Positions 12,201 to 23,825 of a DNA stretch of 64,000 bases are shown in pieces. The translations under genes were made by a program, and so were the position numbers. The stretch is from Dasyornis broadbenti (lineage: Eukaryota > Chordata > Aves > Passeriformes > Dasyornithidae), in assembly GCA_013397935.1 (NCBI GenBank), contig VZRN01003396.1:727476-791475 (forward strand), in the 5' to 3' direction. How positions within the stretch are numbered: the stretch's first letter is position 1; each line of letters opens with the position of its first letter. A model generated the notes under the pieces. It ran no database searches, was not told the DNA's origin, and was given only the letters and a program-made list of their open reading frames with translations.

Positions 12201-15200
12201 GCGCCTTGATGGTTATCTTTGCTCTTTTGGGAAAGAATTGCAGGAGACAACAAAGTGAGTGTAGATTCAGCATAGTTTGTCATATACACTCTGGAACAGC
12301 AAACCCAGACTTGAATCGCAAGGGTTAAACAGGTTGTTACATGTTGTTTTTTGTGTGAAGATCCCCCTTCCCTGCCTGAAGTGAAAAAGGTGAAGGAGAA
12401 AGGAAAACAGTGTGTGGATGGGTGTATTTTGAGGGAGAGGAAGTAGAATTTGGAAGGATCTATTACATTACAAGACTTGATGTTTGGTCCAAAATGGCCA
12501 GTATTTTATCTTGGAAGTCTATATTGACTTCTGGACTTATGCTTTTTGATTAAAAACAAAACAAGCCCAAATCATGGTTATTGGATATTGCAGGGAACCT
12601 GGCTGAGTATAGGTAGTATATACAGTGTCTCAGCTGTAGAAGTAAAAGAGTCTGGAATCCTTGACAGACTCTGGAATCTTTGGCACCTCAACTGTGTCTC
12701 TGAATTACACTCTCCTGGATCTTGCATACTGCAGTATAGGGACCATGTCAAAATGTCAGCAGCTGCTTCCACATTTGTAGTATTGACAATATGACCTTCA
12801 GGTTAAGAGATCTCTGCTGATGTGAGCTGTGCCCAGTGTATGTTTGTTTTACTCTATTTGGAGCTTTTGTAATTGCATACTTCCAGATGACCACAAAGCA
12901 AATGAGAACATGAAACAACTGTCTTTTGCACTTGCAAGTGGCTCTTTTAATATTTAAGCACTGATGCTTCCACTTTTTCATTGTGCTTTGGGGTATAATA
13001 CTTAGTGGTAAAGCACATGTGCAGCTTAACTGAGAAGAAGGTAGGAAAGGAGCAAATGTATTTCTTGGCAACACTGTCCTTGTACTAGTTAACATTTGTA
13101 CCTGGAAGGGTGGGTTTGCAAAAGTGGGAGTTTGCTGGGGAGGTGTTGTAAACAGGAGGGCAGATTTAGTCTCTTAACCTGTCTCACTCAGTGCTGGTAA
13201 ATGCAGCTGAGCATAGTGATGCTGTCTTGGGTATTTTGTCCAGGTTTTGCTGCTTGTATGCAAAGTAAGTTCCACTCAGTACAAAGTTACAATAATGTGA
13301 GTGTGCTATCCACTTCTGTTAACTCTTTTTTTGGATACTTATTCAAGATGGGCACGTCAACTGACACAAGATTCAGACATAGTGATACAGGTAATTATTG
13401 CATAGTGTGTGCTTCTAATGTTTGTTACTATTTGAGCTAAGTTTAGCTGAGTTACTTCCACTGAGCCTATCATCTCTCTTACATAAAATGATAGCTGGCA
13501 TGAATCAAACTGTAATTCTGAATATTAAGGCTGTGTAAAGTAGGGGTCTGTCTCACTAACCAAGTTTGGTTGTAGTTTGGAAGGCCTTTAGTCTACTTCA
13601 TAATTGCACTACAATCTGATGTTATTTGTGAGCTTTGTGATTAGTTTATCATGTTAGAACAGCTCCCCCATCCACCCCCAATCTTGTGCAGATTGTACGC
13701 AGTATTACTGTCAGAGTCATATTTCCAGAGAGATGGGAATCAGGCCAAGCAGGAATTATCACAGGTTGTGGTAACTGTGTCTATCAATGATTGCACTTTG
13801 CAATTGCGCAGTGTTTGCATTGTGTCTGCCTTTGTCCTGTGACTTATTTGTCTTACACCCCAGCCTGTAGCTTCCTGAATAGAAAAATACAGGTTCTGTC
13901 AGGACAGCTGCTTAATAAAGGCACATGTTGAAATACTCAGGAAGAGAAAACTATTTTCTGGGACAATTACAAATTGCTGAGAGGAAGGACATAGCATGCA
14001 GATGGGCTAGAAAGCCTGCAGGTTAAGATTCCTGGCCTGTTCCTGATCAGTAGCCTGACCTTGTGAGTAGAGCAAGGCTGAGCACCTGGAAATTTTATGC
14101 AGATATCATTGTATTGGCTGAAATAGTCCAGAGAGCCAGGGTCAGTCCCTTTGAAGTATGGATGTGCTAACCCACTTATAAGGACTCCTTGTCTCTACCT
14201 GCTTTCTGTCACCAGGGACTTGTACCTAAAGCATGTGGCAGCAGAAATAAAGGGAAAAAAATTTTGGACCTGTAGTAAGTGAGGAAACAAAATCTGGAGA
14301 CAGCAATAGGTATGTGCCTGCTCCAAGCCTGCAGTTACAGGCTTACACAGGAGAACTTTGTTAGTTCTGCAAATTGTTTGTGCCTCTGAGAGATTATGCT
14401 TTTTTTCTGAATAGCGGCCCTTTCTGCCAAGTTGAAGGGCATCATGTGTTGTATATGTGGCTACTGTATATGTTACACAAGCGACAGCCCAGCAACAGTA
14501 GACTTCTTTAATGGGTCTGATGTCAAATTTATTTTTAAAAAGCAGTGTAATTCATTACTGGTGCCAGCCCAGATATTTGCTATGGCCCCAGTCAACACTT
14601 GTGAAGCAGCTGTTGCTGCCATTGCACAGTGAGCTCCCCAGTTAGAATCTAAGGTAGCATTGAAGCAGGTTTTTCCTATTTGCAGTCAGAAATCTACAGC
14701 ATGACCACATAAATACAGCCTTCTGTGAGTACTTGTGTTGTCTAGTTGTTGGAATTAAGAATTTATGGTCAAACTGATGATGTTTGAAGCTGTATCTTTC
14801 TACAGATACTCTTCTGCTGCAGATTTTTGGTTTTCCTTTGATGTAGATCTTGCTGATGTTTAGACTTTGTTTGAAAGGATGGGACAATTCACCTAGTTCC
14901 TTAAAATATACTTTTTTATCATAATTAAGTTAGAAATAAGAGCATATGTGTAGTTAAATAGCTCAATTATGGTCTTGATTTTAAAATGCTACCTAAAAAT
15001 GTATCTTTATCTTATAGCTCTGAGAGAAGTTACGGATCAGATAGAGGGTAGGAGGAGAAATAAGGCATATAACTGGTGCATGACTGTAAGTATGTTTGTC
15101 ACAGCCAAATTGATGACTGCAACTGGGCTAGTCTAGTGTGTTCTTCTTTCTCAGATTTTGGTGCTTTTATATCAAACGAATAAGTAACTTGCTCTGTATT

Positions 15201-15864
15201 TTCTCTTCCCCTTTGTTGTTCAGTGATGTGGTACAAATTAAGACCAATTATCTGCTAAATGTCTCTTCTTTTAAGAGGGCCAATATTGTTGGATAGTGTG
15301 GGAATTTACAAAGTGTTGCCTTTGTCTGCTTTTAGGATTCTTCTCCCCTCTCTCACTCATGAGAAGCAAGAAAGAAAACGTTTTCTGATGAGGATATTAG
15401 TGTCACATTGGCATTTTAGAGTAGTTGGATTAAATGGGTTATTCTTGGAATTTGGAGTTCAATATTCAGTCTGCTGTTACTGTGGATACAGCGATTTGCT
15501 AAAGTAGCCACCTCTTCATGCTTTGTCAGTGACTAGATTTTACTTTCCATGAGTCCACCTGCACACTTTGTGTTAAACTGAACTCATGCCCGTTGACTGC
15601 TGGAACCTACCTAGTTTTTTTTTTTTTTTAGGTGAAAGTAAAGAGGGCAGACTGTGGACTGAAGGGAATGAAAGTCTCAGACATCTCACCTGCATGCAAA
15701 TACTGCTTTTTTTTGTTCCCACCTTCACAGAGTTGCATCCTTTGGGCATGGAAAATCATAGACTTTTACCTAAAACATTAGCGTAATAAATACCTGTTAG
15801 TGCCCAATGCTGACTCTGTGAGCTTAAACATAGTTTCATATCCTGAGTTCCATGTTCTTCTGCC
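9240..15864. other. Intron interior, mostly featureless
   Basis: Apart from the tRNA-like segment at 9799-9861 I see no repeat or exon. Many T-rich and TTTG-rich runs occur (for example 10600-10670 and 11560-11600). Open frames here are short and unrecognised. Confidence 0.55.
9799..9861 (+). other. tRNA-like segment, possible SINE head or tRNA pseudogene
   Basis: The ends ctgtggtg (9799-9806) and caccacag (9854-9861) are exact reverse complements, as in an acceptor stem. Just inside the right end lies ggtttgagtcc (9843-9853), which fits the internal B box of RNA polymerase III tRNA promoters (GGTTCGANTCC) with one difference. The spacing is about 63 bases against 72 for a normal tRNA, and the T-stem has only three clear pairs. 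It is therefore not a functional tRNA. It could be a decayed tRNA-derived SINE head continuing into the unassigned sequence to about 10060, a tRNA pseudogene, or coincidence. Confidence 0.3.
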
Positions 15865-15966
15865 TTTTTTTTTTTTTTTTTTTTTCCCTTCTTTGGACTT
15901 TCTCATCTATAAACCAGCATCTTTTTCTCATCTTTGGTTTTCTCATCTATAAATCGGCACTTTTGA
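15865..15966. repeat. Poly-T tract followed by a ~40-bp tandem duplication
   Basis: A run of 21 T (15865-15885) is followed by two copies of a roughly 40-bp unit. Each contains ctttgg, then a run of t, tctcatctataaa and a c-g-c/a-ttttt ending (tctcatctataaaccagcat at 15901-15920 and tctcatctataaatcggcac at 15941-15960). The copies differ by a few substitutions. This looks like a local slippage duplication and carries no coding frame. Confidence 0.7.
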
Positions 15967-18900
15967 ACACGTTTAAAAGCAAGCTGGTGGAAGCATTCAT
16001 TTGTAAGTAAACTAAATGCAGAGGAATGAAGATAATCCATGAGTTTAGTGGAAGAAAAAAACCCAAACACCACCTCTGTAGTACAGTTAAGTGCAGTTAA
16101 ACATTTTAGGTTTCTAACCCTGGGTCCCTGAGATAAGCAGTTTTGTTGAGGAGCTTCATTTTATGGAATGCTGCTAAACTGGACGTTATGAAAAGGAGCG
16201 TGGTGAAATCCTGTGGAAACAGTGACTGTTGAACTGCTCGAAATGTAAGGATTTCAGCTTCCTTTCTGTGTTGGTTCTTTAGTGAAATGCAGATTGAGTT
16301 ACGAATGAATGACTGTGTCCAACCCTTGAGGGTTTCTATGCTTTGCCTGGGTTGGGGGCCAGAGTCAGGAGAGGCCACATGAGTCTGTGCTGAGGTCATT
16401 AGGCTGAGGACACCAGCTGTGCTATTATTAGGGGTTTTAAAGTCTATGGCAGATGTTCTTAGGCACTCTTCCAGCCCCCACATATGGTGCAGTGGAATAC
16501 ATTGAAAAAGAAATTCTGACAAATTGTTTTCCCATTCAACAAACAGATTTTTTTAAACTTTTTTTCCCCCCTGTGTAGCTGGACAAGATATTTAAGTTAA
16601 CATGAATATGTTAAAAACCAGTTGGAAGTATTTGAAACAAGAGCAAAAAAATGTGTTCATATGAAAGTAAATACAAGTGCTTTCTTTGAAAAGGAGGACT
16701 TGAGGGGCTAGCCAGAACTCAAGTTTGGAAGTGCATGTGTTGCCATTCAACTATTTGTTTCCTATTTTCCTTACCACCATAATTTGACAGGGCCCTTGTT
16801 GTATTACTTTCTGTGTATGTATATAATGCAAAGCTATACCTGCAAAGATTTTGAATACTGGTGATGAGACACAAGAGAAGATGTAATATACACAGAGGAA
16901 AGAGCTATTAATAATGAGATTAAAGTCTGTGAACAGAAGTACTGCTTATTATGTTATGGTGATATAGCACATGGCATTGAAGAAAAGCATGTTTTTTCTT
17001 TCTTTTTGTTGTCATTAGAGTATGTTTGTGTCTTGTTTTGAATGTGTCATTTGTTTTCTCTCCGGAAATCACTTAACCAGTTTATATACCCTCAAAGTAT
17101 AAATCACAGGCTGCTTAGTACTCGGTGGAGTTCTGATATGCTCTGTGTTGTACAAAATGCAAAAGGGAATCTACCAGGAAGATGCAAGTCTGACTAAATG
17201 GCAGATGAAAAGTATATAAGGAGCTGAAGAATGCCAGCTATTTATAACAGGTAACAAGTATGTCTCTATATCTCATGTGTTACAGGTTTTTTAGCCATGG
17301 AAATGTGTGGTTGCTACAACAACAAATATTTAAACAATTCCATGTACGTAATCTTTTCCTTTCTGTCATCAAAGTGTGTGGTGTTTTTTGAGTTAAACCA
17401 GCTGAGATGGTACATGAGTTGCCCTCTGTTGAGCACAAAGGGAAGAAAATGCAACACTTGAGAAGTTTATTATTTATTAATTTTTATGTGTCCGTCTCTC
17501 AGCTTCTGAACTCTAATCCAGCAGCTCTCTCATACAGAACTGTTTAGTATTATTAAAGAGAAGAGGACCCAAATTAAGCAATCTGACATGCGATTCTCAT
17601 TGAGGCTCTCATGCCTTTTTCATGCATTTTTTCTCTGCATGTTTCTTCCTGGATGTTACGAGAACAGACCATACTTTTGATCAGAAAATCTCAGTACTTG
17701 TTCCCCGCATTGTTTTATCTGACACCAAGGAAACAGTGTTGGTGAACTAAAGTTTTTTCTTTTTCATTCTTCTTAAGTCAGTGAACTGGGCTTTTAGTCA
17801 AATGCTGTGACCCTCTTGTAAGTGCATATTGCTGATGAGGGATGCATCTCTAGGTCTAGTCTGAATATGATTTCTGCTTTTGATCTCCCTATCTCCAAAC
17901 TGTTAATCTTTCTACCTTCTGGTAACAGTGTTCTTTTAGACCATTGGAAAGCCAGGCAGTTCTTCAGGCTGTTTCCACAATATGGTCTGAAAGAGCTAGG
18001 TGCAACCATGTACTGCACTGTGGGAAGCAATGAGATGTGACGCGGAAGTCTGTGGTAGTTGATGCGGATGAATGCTGTTTTACAGCTTATACCTGGTCAT
18101 TTGAGAGTACTGCTCTGTGGTTGCACTCCAAGTAAGCAGGACTGTGTGCTGAAACTTGTGTGTTGATAATGTAAGTTGATAGCAGTGAGTAATCAATTGC
18201 TATTTGAGTAAGATTGTGACAGTCCACACAGCCACACAGCTCCTATGAAAAGAACAGTTTCTTCTGTGTTGCTGAGATTACGGTGTGGGATCCAGAGAAA
18301 ATTTAAGAGGATTAGTCATGGCATGTTGCAGCCTGACTGCTTAATCAGAAGGGTTTTTTTTCTTGAAGGTTAGTTTGTTGGCAAAACTGGGAAAATTTGG
18401 ATCTTGATGAACTCCAGAGGCTGTTTCTGAAGCCTGGAGCAAGCAGAGTCCTAATGTGCTGACATGACTGGTTAGAACCTGTTTTTCTTAGGTAAGAGGT
18501 GAACTATCACATCTGCATAATGGGAGGAGACTGGGGTAAATGTGCTTGTGGTATTAATTGAGTATTTATATAGCTTCTTACAGTATCAACTACTTTCTAA
18601 CTGAAAAATAATTGCTTGGATTAAAGTGGTTGAGTCCTGCACAGCCTTGCACTAAGAATATTAAGCCTTGACCAGCTCCCCCCGCCCTGTCCCCCTGTTC
18701 TGAACTTTGGCAACCTGTTCAGTTCTCTGTGCACGAGGTAGGAGGAGAGGAGAAGGAAGGTTTGTTATAAGCATGTTTCAGAAATGCATTTTCCCCTTCC
18801 AAGGATGTGCTTAGAGGAAGCAGTTGTGCTTGTTAAATCTTAACTTCCAGGATGCCCTGCTACTCCAGTGATGCCTTCTCCAGTGATACTCCATCAGTGA

Positions 18901-21900
18901 TGTTGGTTCACATACCTCCTTTGGTAGAAAGTGCTTCCATGCAGTGGGTTTGAGCTGAACAGTTGACAGTTATATTTTAATTTCTCTGTAACTCTTGAAT
19001 GCTTTAGACATACAGGTTCTCATGTGGGAGTGTATCTTTGTGGGTAGATGGAGCAAAACTCATTCTCTCACTGAAGATATGTTCTAAGTCTCCTCTGTGA
19101 GAATATACAGGAGCCTACTAGTCAGTTTCACTCCTCCTTCAGCCTTAATCAATATATGGTACATAGTGTGGGAACTGCCATGTTAGGGCTATGTGTGTAT
19201 TTGTTTTATGAAGGTTCATTTTGCCAATTGACAAATTGATAAATTAATGCACACTTCTTGGGTGTATTAAAAATGGACTGTGGATTGGTTTGTTTACTTA
19301 ATTATTTATTTGTTAAATAGTCTCCCCTTCCCCAAGCTTGACACTTCTTTTTACTGCTATCTTACAGTAGTGAACATGTTACTGCTTCAAGTCAGCAGCA
19401 GGAAGACAAATTTTTGTTCTAAAATGAGTGAAGAAGAAGTAGAAGAAGCAGATCTTCCACTCTCTCCCTCGTCCTAGTTTAAAATTAGAATCTGCTGGGC
19501 CAACAGGAAGGGGCTTACATTTCTTGCTCATTTTCCAACTGTCAAGCAGAGCATGTAGTCATGCTGAACAAAGCAGCAGCATTCCTGGATCCTTTTAATG
19601 ATGTATTCAGAACTCCAGTGTCTCCTGATTTAATGAGTACAGTGAATGTATTCACTACTAACAAGGGCGTGCTCATTAAACAGCAGTAAGTTAACTGTCC
19701 TATTCTCTTGTAGCAATCCAGTTCATAATTAAACGGTGCCATATCTGAATACAACACTGTGCTGTCAAATGGAGAGGTTAGATGTTCTGTGGATCTGTGT
19801 GGTTAGACGGGGTTGGTGAAGTATAAGTAATTTAGCTTAGCTTGTGTCACTGATAAGGATACTTTTCTTGGTGGAGACTTTGTGCTTACAGCTCTCAACC
19901 AACCAAAAAGATTAAACTTAAGCAGTCAAAATGTTAAGTTAAATTGTCTTTTAGCTAGTAACTTTCAGTTTTATATTCTTCTCTGCTGCACTACAACTGT
20001 TGTGTAAATCCAAAGTAACACAGCCATACTAACTGGATTTACTAAACTATAACTGAGGGCAGAATTGGACCTTTGGTTGACTTAACTGCTACATAAATTC
20101 AGTCTTAACAGTCCTGATGGTTAAGTGGTGACATTTGAAAAATAAGATCAGTTTACTGTTTTGGATTGGCAGATGCAAGCTGAATGAAGAGTTAGACTGC
20201 TTAGAGGCATACAGGAGTTTGTTGGAATTGTCTTCAGTAATGTTAAGATAAAAGTAGCAGCTGAGTTGTCATGTGAATTATCTACCCCCTAAAGCATGCT
20301 TATCTTAATTTTTTGTAGAATTGTGAGTGAAAATGTAAATTCTGAATTCTTATCGTTGTTTTAAATCTAATTTTTATTCTGAAATATTTTGGTTTTAATA
20401 GTTACAGTCAGTATTTAATGATAGATTTGGAAGCAGGGGGAATTTGGGCCTGAGGGAGGGACAGCATATGCATGCTGTCTGCTTTTCTACTGGGAACCTC
20501 CTTACACTCTCTTGGGGCCTTTTAGCATAATCGAGATGACACCAAGGCAGTTCTGATTTCAAACCAGCTGACAATCTATTCAGTTTGTGCTGTCTGCCTT
20601 TCTTTAAACTGATTTCAGAAAAAAAGCCATAGTCTTTCCTACCTGTTTGCCATCTGGAAAATGAGGCTCCCACATGGATAGAGGCAGATGTACTGAATGT
20701 TTGATGCAGCCTTCTGCAGCTGCTGCCTGTTACCGCAGGCTGGCCATACCTGGCTCTGATCTCTGCTCCTCAGCCAGTCCCTGCAGGTCCCTGGCATGGG
20801 CTCCTGTGTAAGTCTATCAAATGTATGCTGAACTCTCTAATAATTCCTCTTTTCCCCAAGAGCCATTTTCATTCAGATACCCCGTGTAAGCATCATTGCT
20901 CACCTTCTACTCTGTTCTTTCATGCTAGTACTGAATGGTAAGGTTCCTTTTAAATGTGAACTTCCTGCTTTGTTCACGCTAGTATATGTTGTAAAACCTA
21001 GGCATGAATTGTTTGATGTAATTCAAAGGAAGAAAATTTGCACACTCCAGAGTAAGGAAGAACCTGTTCTTTCCATCTTTAAATAAGAAGAGCGACCCAC
21101 AGTGGTTGATTCAAAATGGAAACCACTTGTTTACTTGACGCATCATGTGGAGACACACTTGCAGCTGCTAGTGTCTTGTGTAGTGTGGGTGTGTGGAGTG
21201 AGCACACTGTGTGTAGAGAAAGAGGACAGAGGTGGGGAGGAGACTTCAGGGTGTCTTTGATTTGTTTTAATCCTCAGAAAACTTTCCATGCTGGTTATCT
21301 GGAACAGGTGAATTCAGCTGGGTGACCTTTTTGTGTGACTCATTGATGGAGATGAGTTGGGTACTGCCTTAGGAATATCATACAAAACTTGAGGAATGGA
21401 AGGGTCTGTTGCTTTCTACTGCTGCCTCCAGGGGTTTTTTTTCTGTCTATATTGTGCAGATAGGTAAAAGGCCTGTGTGTTTTTCTTCAGTTGTGTGTTC
21501 GGTGGGGGGTGCAGATGGTGATTGCTTTGGTTTTTGTTTTTTGGGGTGTAGGATTTCCAGGACAGCAAAGGAGTATTTGGGGAATGAGCTGCTTTTGTTT
21601 TAGTCTCATTTCTGAGGTTGAGTTGCTTTTAACTTGCTTTGATACTAGACCACAAATGTGCATTAGATGAGGAAGAAGGTGGAAACAGTTCCTGTGTTCC
21701 TCAAGCCTATTTTTGCAAGATCTTAAATCTCTTAAATTAATTCTGAACTTTGTCTGTATTTGGCTTAAATGTTTTTGTCTAAATTCTGAAGTTTGTATTT
21801 GGATTACAGCTTTCTTATAGTAGCCATATAAATTATTTTATGCTTTTAATATTAAGACAGCCTACTACTCTGCCTACTTGCTCAGGGATTAAACTGCTCT

Positions 21901-22327
21901 TTACTGGCTATACTTGGGTATCTGAAAAGCTGAAACACATTCCAAATGTTCTAGTTCTGACTAATAATTTATCCTACCTACATACAGGGTTTTCAGAGAA
22001 GCTGTAGGGGGAGGATTTTGTACTGAACACATACTTGCTTGTGTGGGTATGAAAGGGCAGTGTAGGGGATATCCTTTACCAAAAAAATGATCCACAGTTT
22101 TCTGTGTAAACTTTCTTGGTTCATCAGTTTGATTTGCATCTTGAAACTCTCTGGGCCCAATATCAGTTACTACAAAGGACAAACTTTTACTACCTTGCGT
22201 TAGTAAAACACTAGTTATTAGCACAGGCAAATGACTCCTTCTTCCAGTCTCTCTAGATTATTTTTGAATACAATGACCTTTTCATTCATTACCACTAAGA
22301 TAAGGTAGTGAAAGTTATACTGCAAAC

Positions 22328-22345
22328 AAATAAAATAAAATAAAT
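22328..22345. repeat. Short (AAAAT)n microsatellite
   Basis: About three and a half tandem copies of a five-base A-rich unit (aaataaaataaaataaat). This is a simple sequence repeat with no other content. Confidence 0.8.
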
Positions 22346-23539
22346 TAGAAACATTGACTTATAATACATTGTGAGTAAAGGAAATCAAGAAATTTTGTGC
22401 TTTGCATGTAGGCTTATTATAAAGGTGGGGCTTTTCTTGGTTGGGGTGTATTTTTCCCATAGCGAATGGACTGTCAAAGAATAGATGTGCCAGAGAGTAA
22501 ACTTAAGTTACTTGAAATAACTTTGCTGTACTATCAGAAAGCAGGCAGTCATGAGGATGTGCAGTGTGAATAGATGGATGGTATAAGTCATACAGCGCTG
22601 TATTGTTGCTACTATGTTGACACAATGTTTTATAGGTAAACAGGAGACACTTGGTTAATGTCTTGAGGCTTTGAAGGTTGTATTGTGTCAGCAAGGTGTG
22701 TAAATAGCCTATATCTGTCTATATCTATACAAGATTTAGTTGCTAGTCAACTAAAGTTAAATCCTGATTTATCTCCCTAGATATTTAACAGTGGCACAGT
22801 CTGGCAGAGGATAAATAATCTTACTGCCAGTTCATTCTTGATTATAGTGTCAGCAAATGTTCCTGCTGCTGAAGATACGTGGGCAAGACAGATGGGAGAT
22901 GGTAATTACATGAACTCGTTGGGAAACCTTAAGGAAAAGTGTTGGTTGAAAAATTCTTAGTTCTCAGAAAAACTGTTTTGCAACTTAATTTAAAAATTAA
23001 TACAAACAAAAAACAGATTTTCACAAGATACTTCATTACTTCCTGTGATTTTGGGGAAACAACTGTTGAAATCCCAAATTGTACAAAAAGGATATGAACA
23101 GGAAATGTTTCTCTTAGTTCTTGATGTTGCTGAAACACTTTTCTCTGCAATTTCAGCCTCTGAAAGAGTATTTTATTCCCTTCCCTGGCCACTGAAAGTG
23201 CTGTATTTCCATATTGCTGCAAATGTTTGCTCTGGGTTGTCTTTAACTGATTGCTGATGGTCTACTGCTGTGTTTCTTTCCTTTTTTTTTTGTTCTTTGT
23301 TTTTTTTGTTTCTGTTTTTTGTTTTGTTTTGATTTTGCTCTCTTTGGGAAGAAAGGAAGCTTCAGTTCTGTGTGAAGTATTTTTATTTGCTTTTACTTTA
23401 AATCTTGTTGCTTTACCATCAGGCTCAAATTTAATTTTTTTTATTGCAGGCATTTCAGTTCAGGCTTAAGATGAAGTACAGAAGTGCACGTGGGAATAGA
23501 ATTATATTTGCAAATGTAAATCACCTCATCAACTACACC

Positions 23540-23557
23540 ATTCACCATATGGTGAAT
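23540..23557. repeat. Perfect 18-bp palindrome
   Basis: The sequence attcaccatatggtgaat is its own exact reverse complement with no spacer. It sits in unique-looking intron sequence. Such sites can be dimeric transcription-factor sites, but the motif (CACC-ATAT-GGTG) does not match a factor I can name with confidence. Confidence 0.8.
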
Positions 23558-23779
23558 TTCAGACTGCTGTAATCATAGCCTGATGCTTGGAACAGTTCTG
23601 CACTTTAGTATGTTAAAACTTGGAGTCAGAACTATTGTGAAGCAGGAAAAGAGTGGCGCAAAAAGGCACTGGGGAACACCTGCAGCTTCACTCGTAGAGT
23701 AAATGACAGTTTTTGTATCCTAAAGGCTGAATGTTATCCAGTCATAAAGTTATGCTCAGTTTGGAACTGAGGAATAATA

Positions 23780-23825
23780 ATAGAATCAGAATGGTTTGGG
23801 TTGAAAGGGACTTTCAGAAGGATAT
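23780..23825 (-). mobile_element. CR1 LINE 3' terminal scrap
   Basis: The plus strand reads agaatcagaatggtttgggt followed by tgaaagggactt. This is the reverse complement of the CR1 3' terminus, where AGAATCATAGAATGGTTTGGG-type sequence is followed by TTGGAAGGGACCTT. Only about 45 bases are recognisable. The element's sense strand is minus. Confidence 0.8.

Noticed and set aside
16106..16522. 138-codon minus-strand open frame
   Set aside because: It shows no family resemblance and no splice or promoter context, and its amino-acid content looks like translated intron. It is read as a chance frame.
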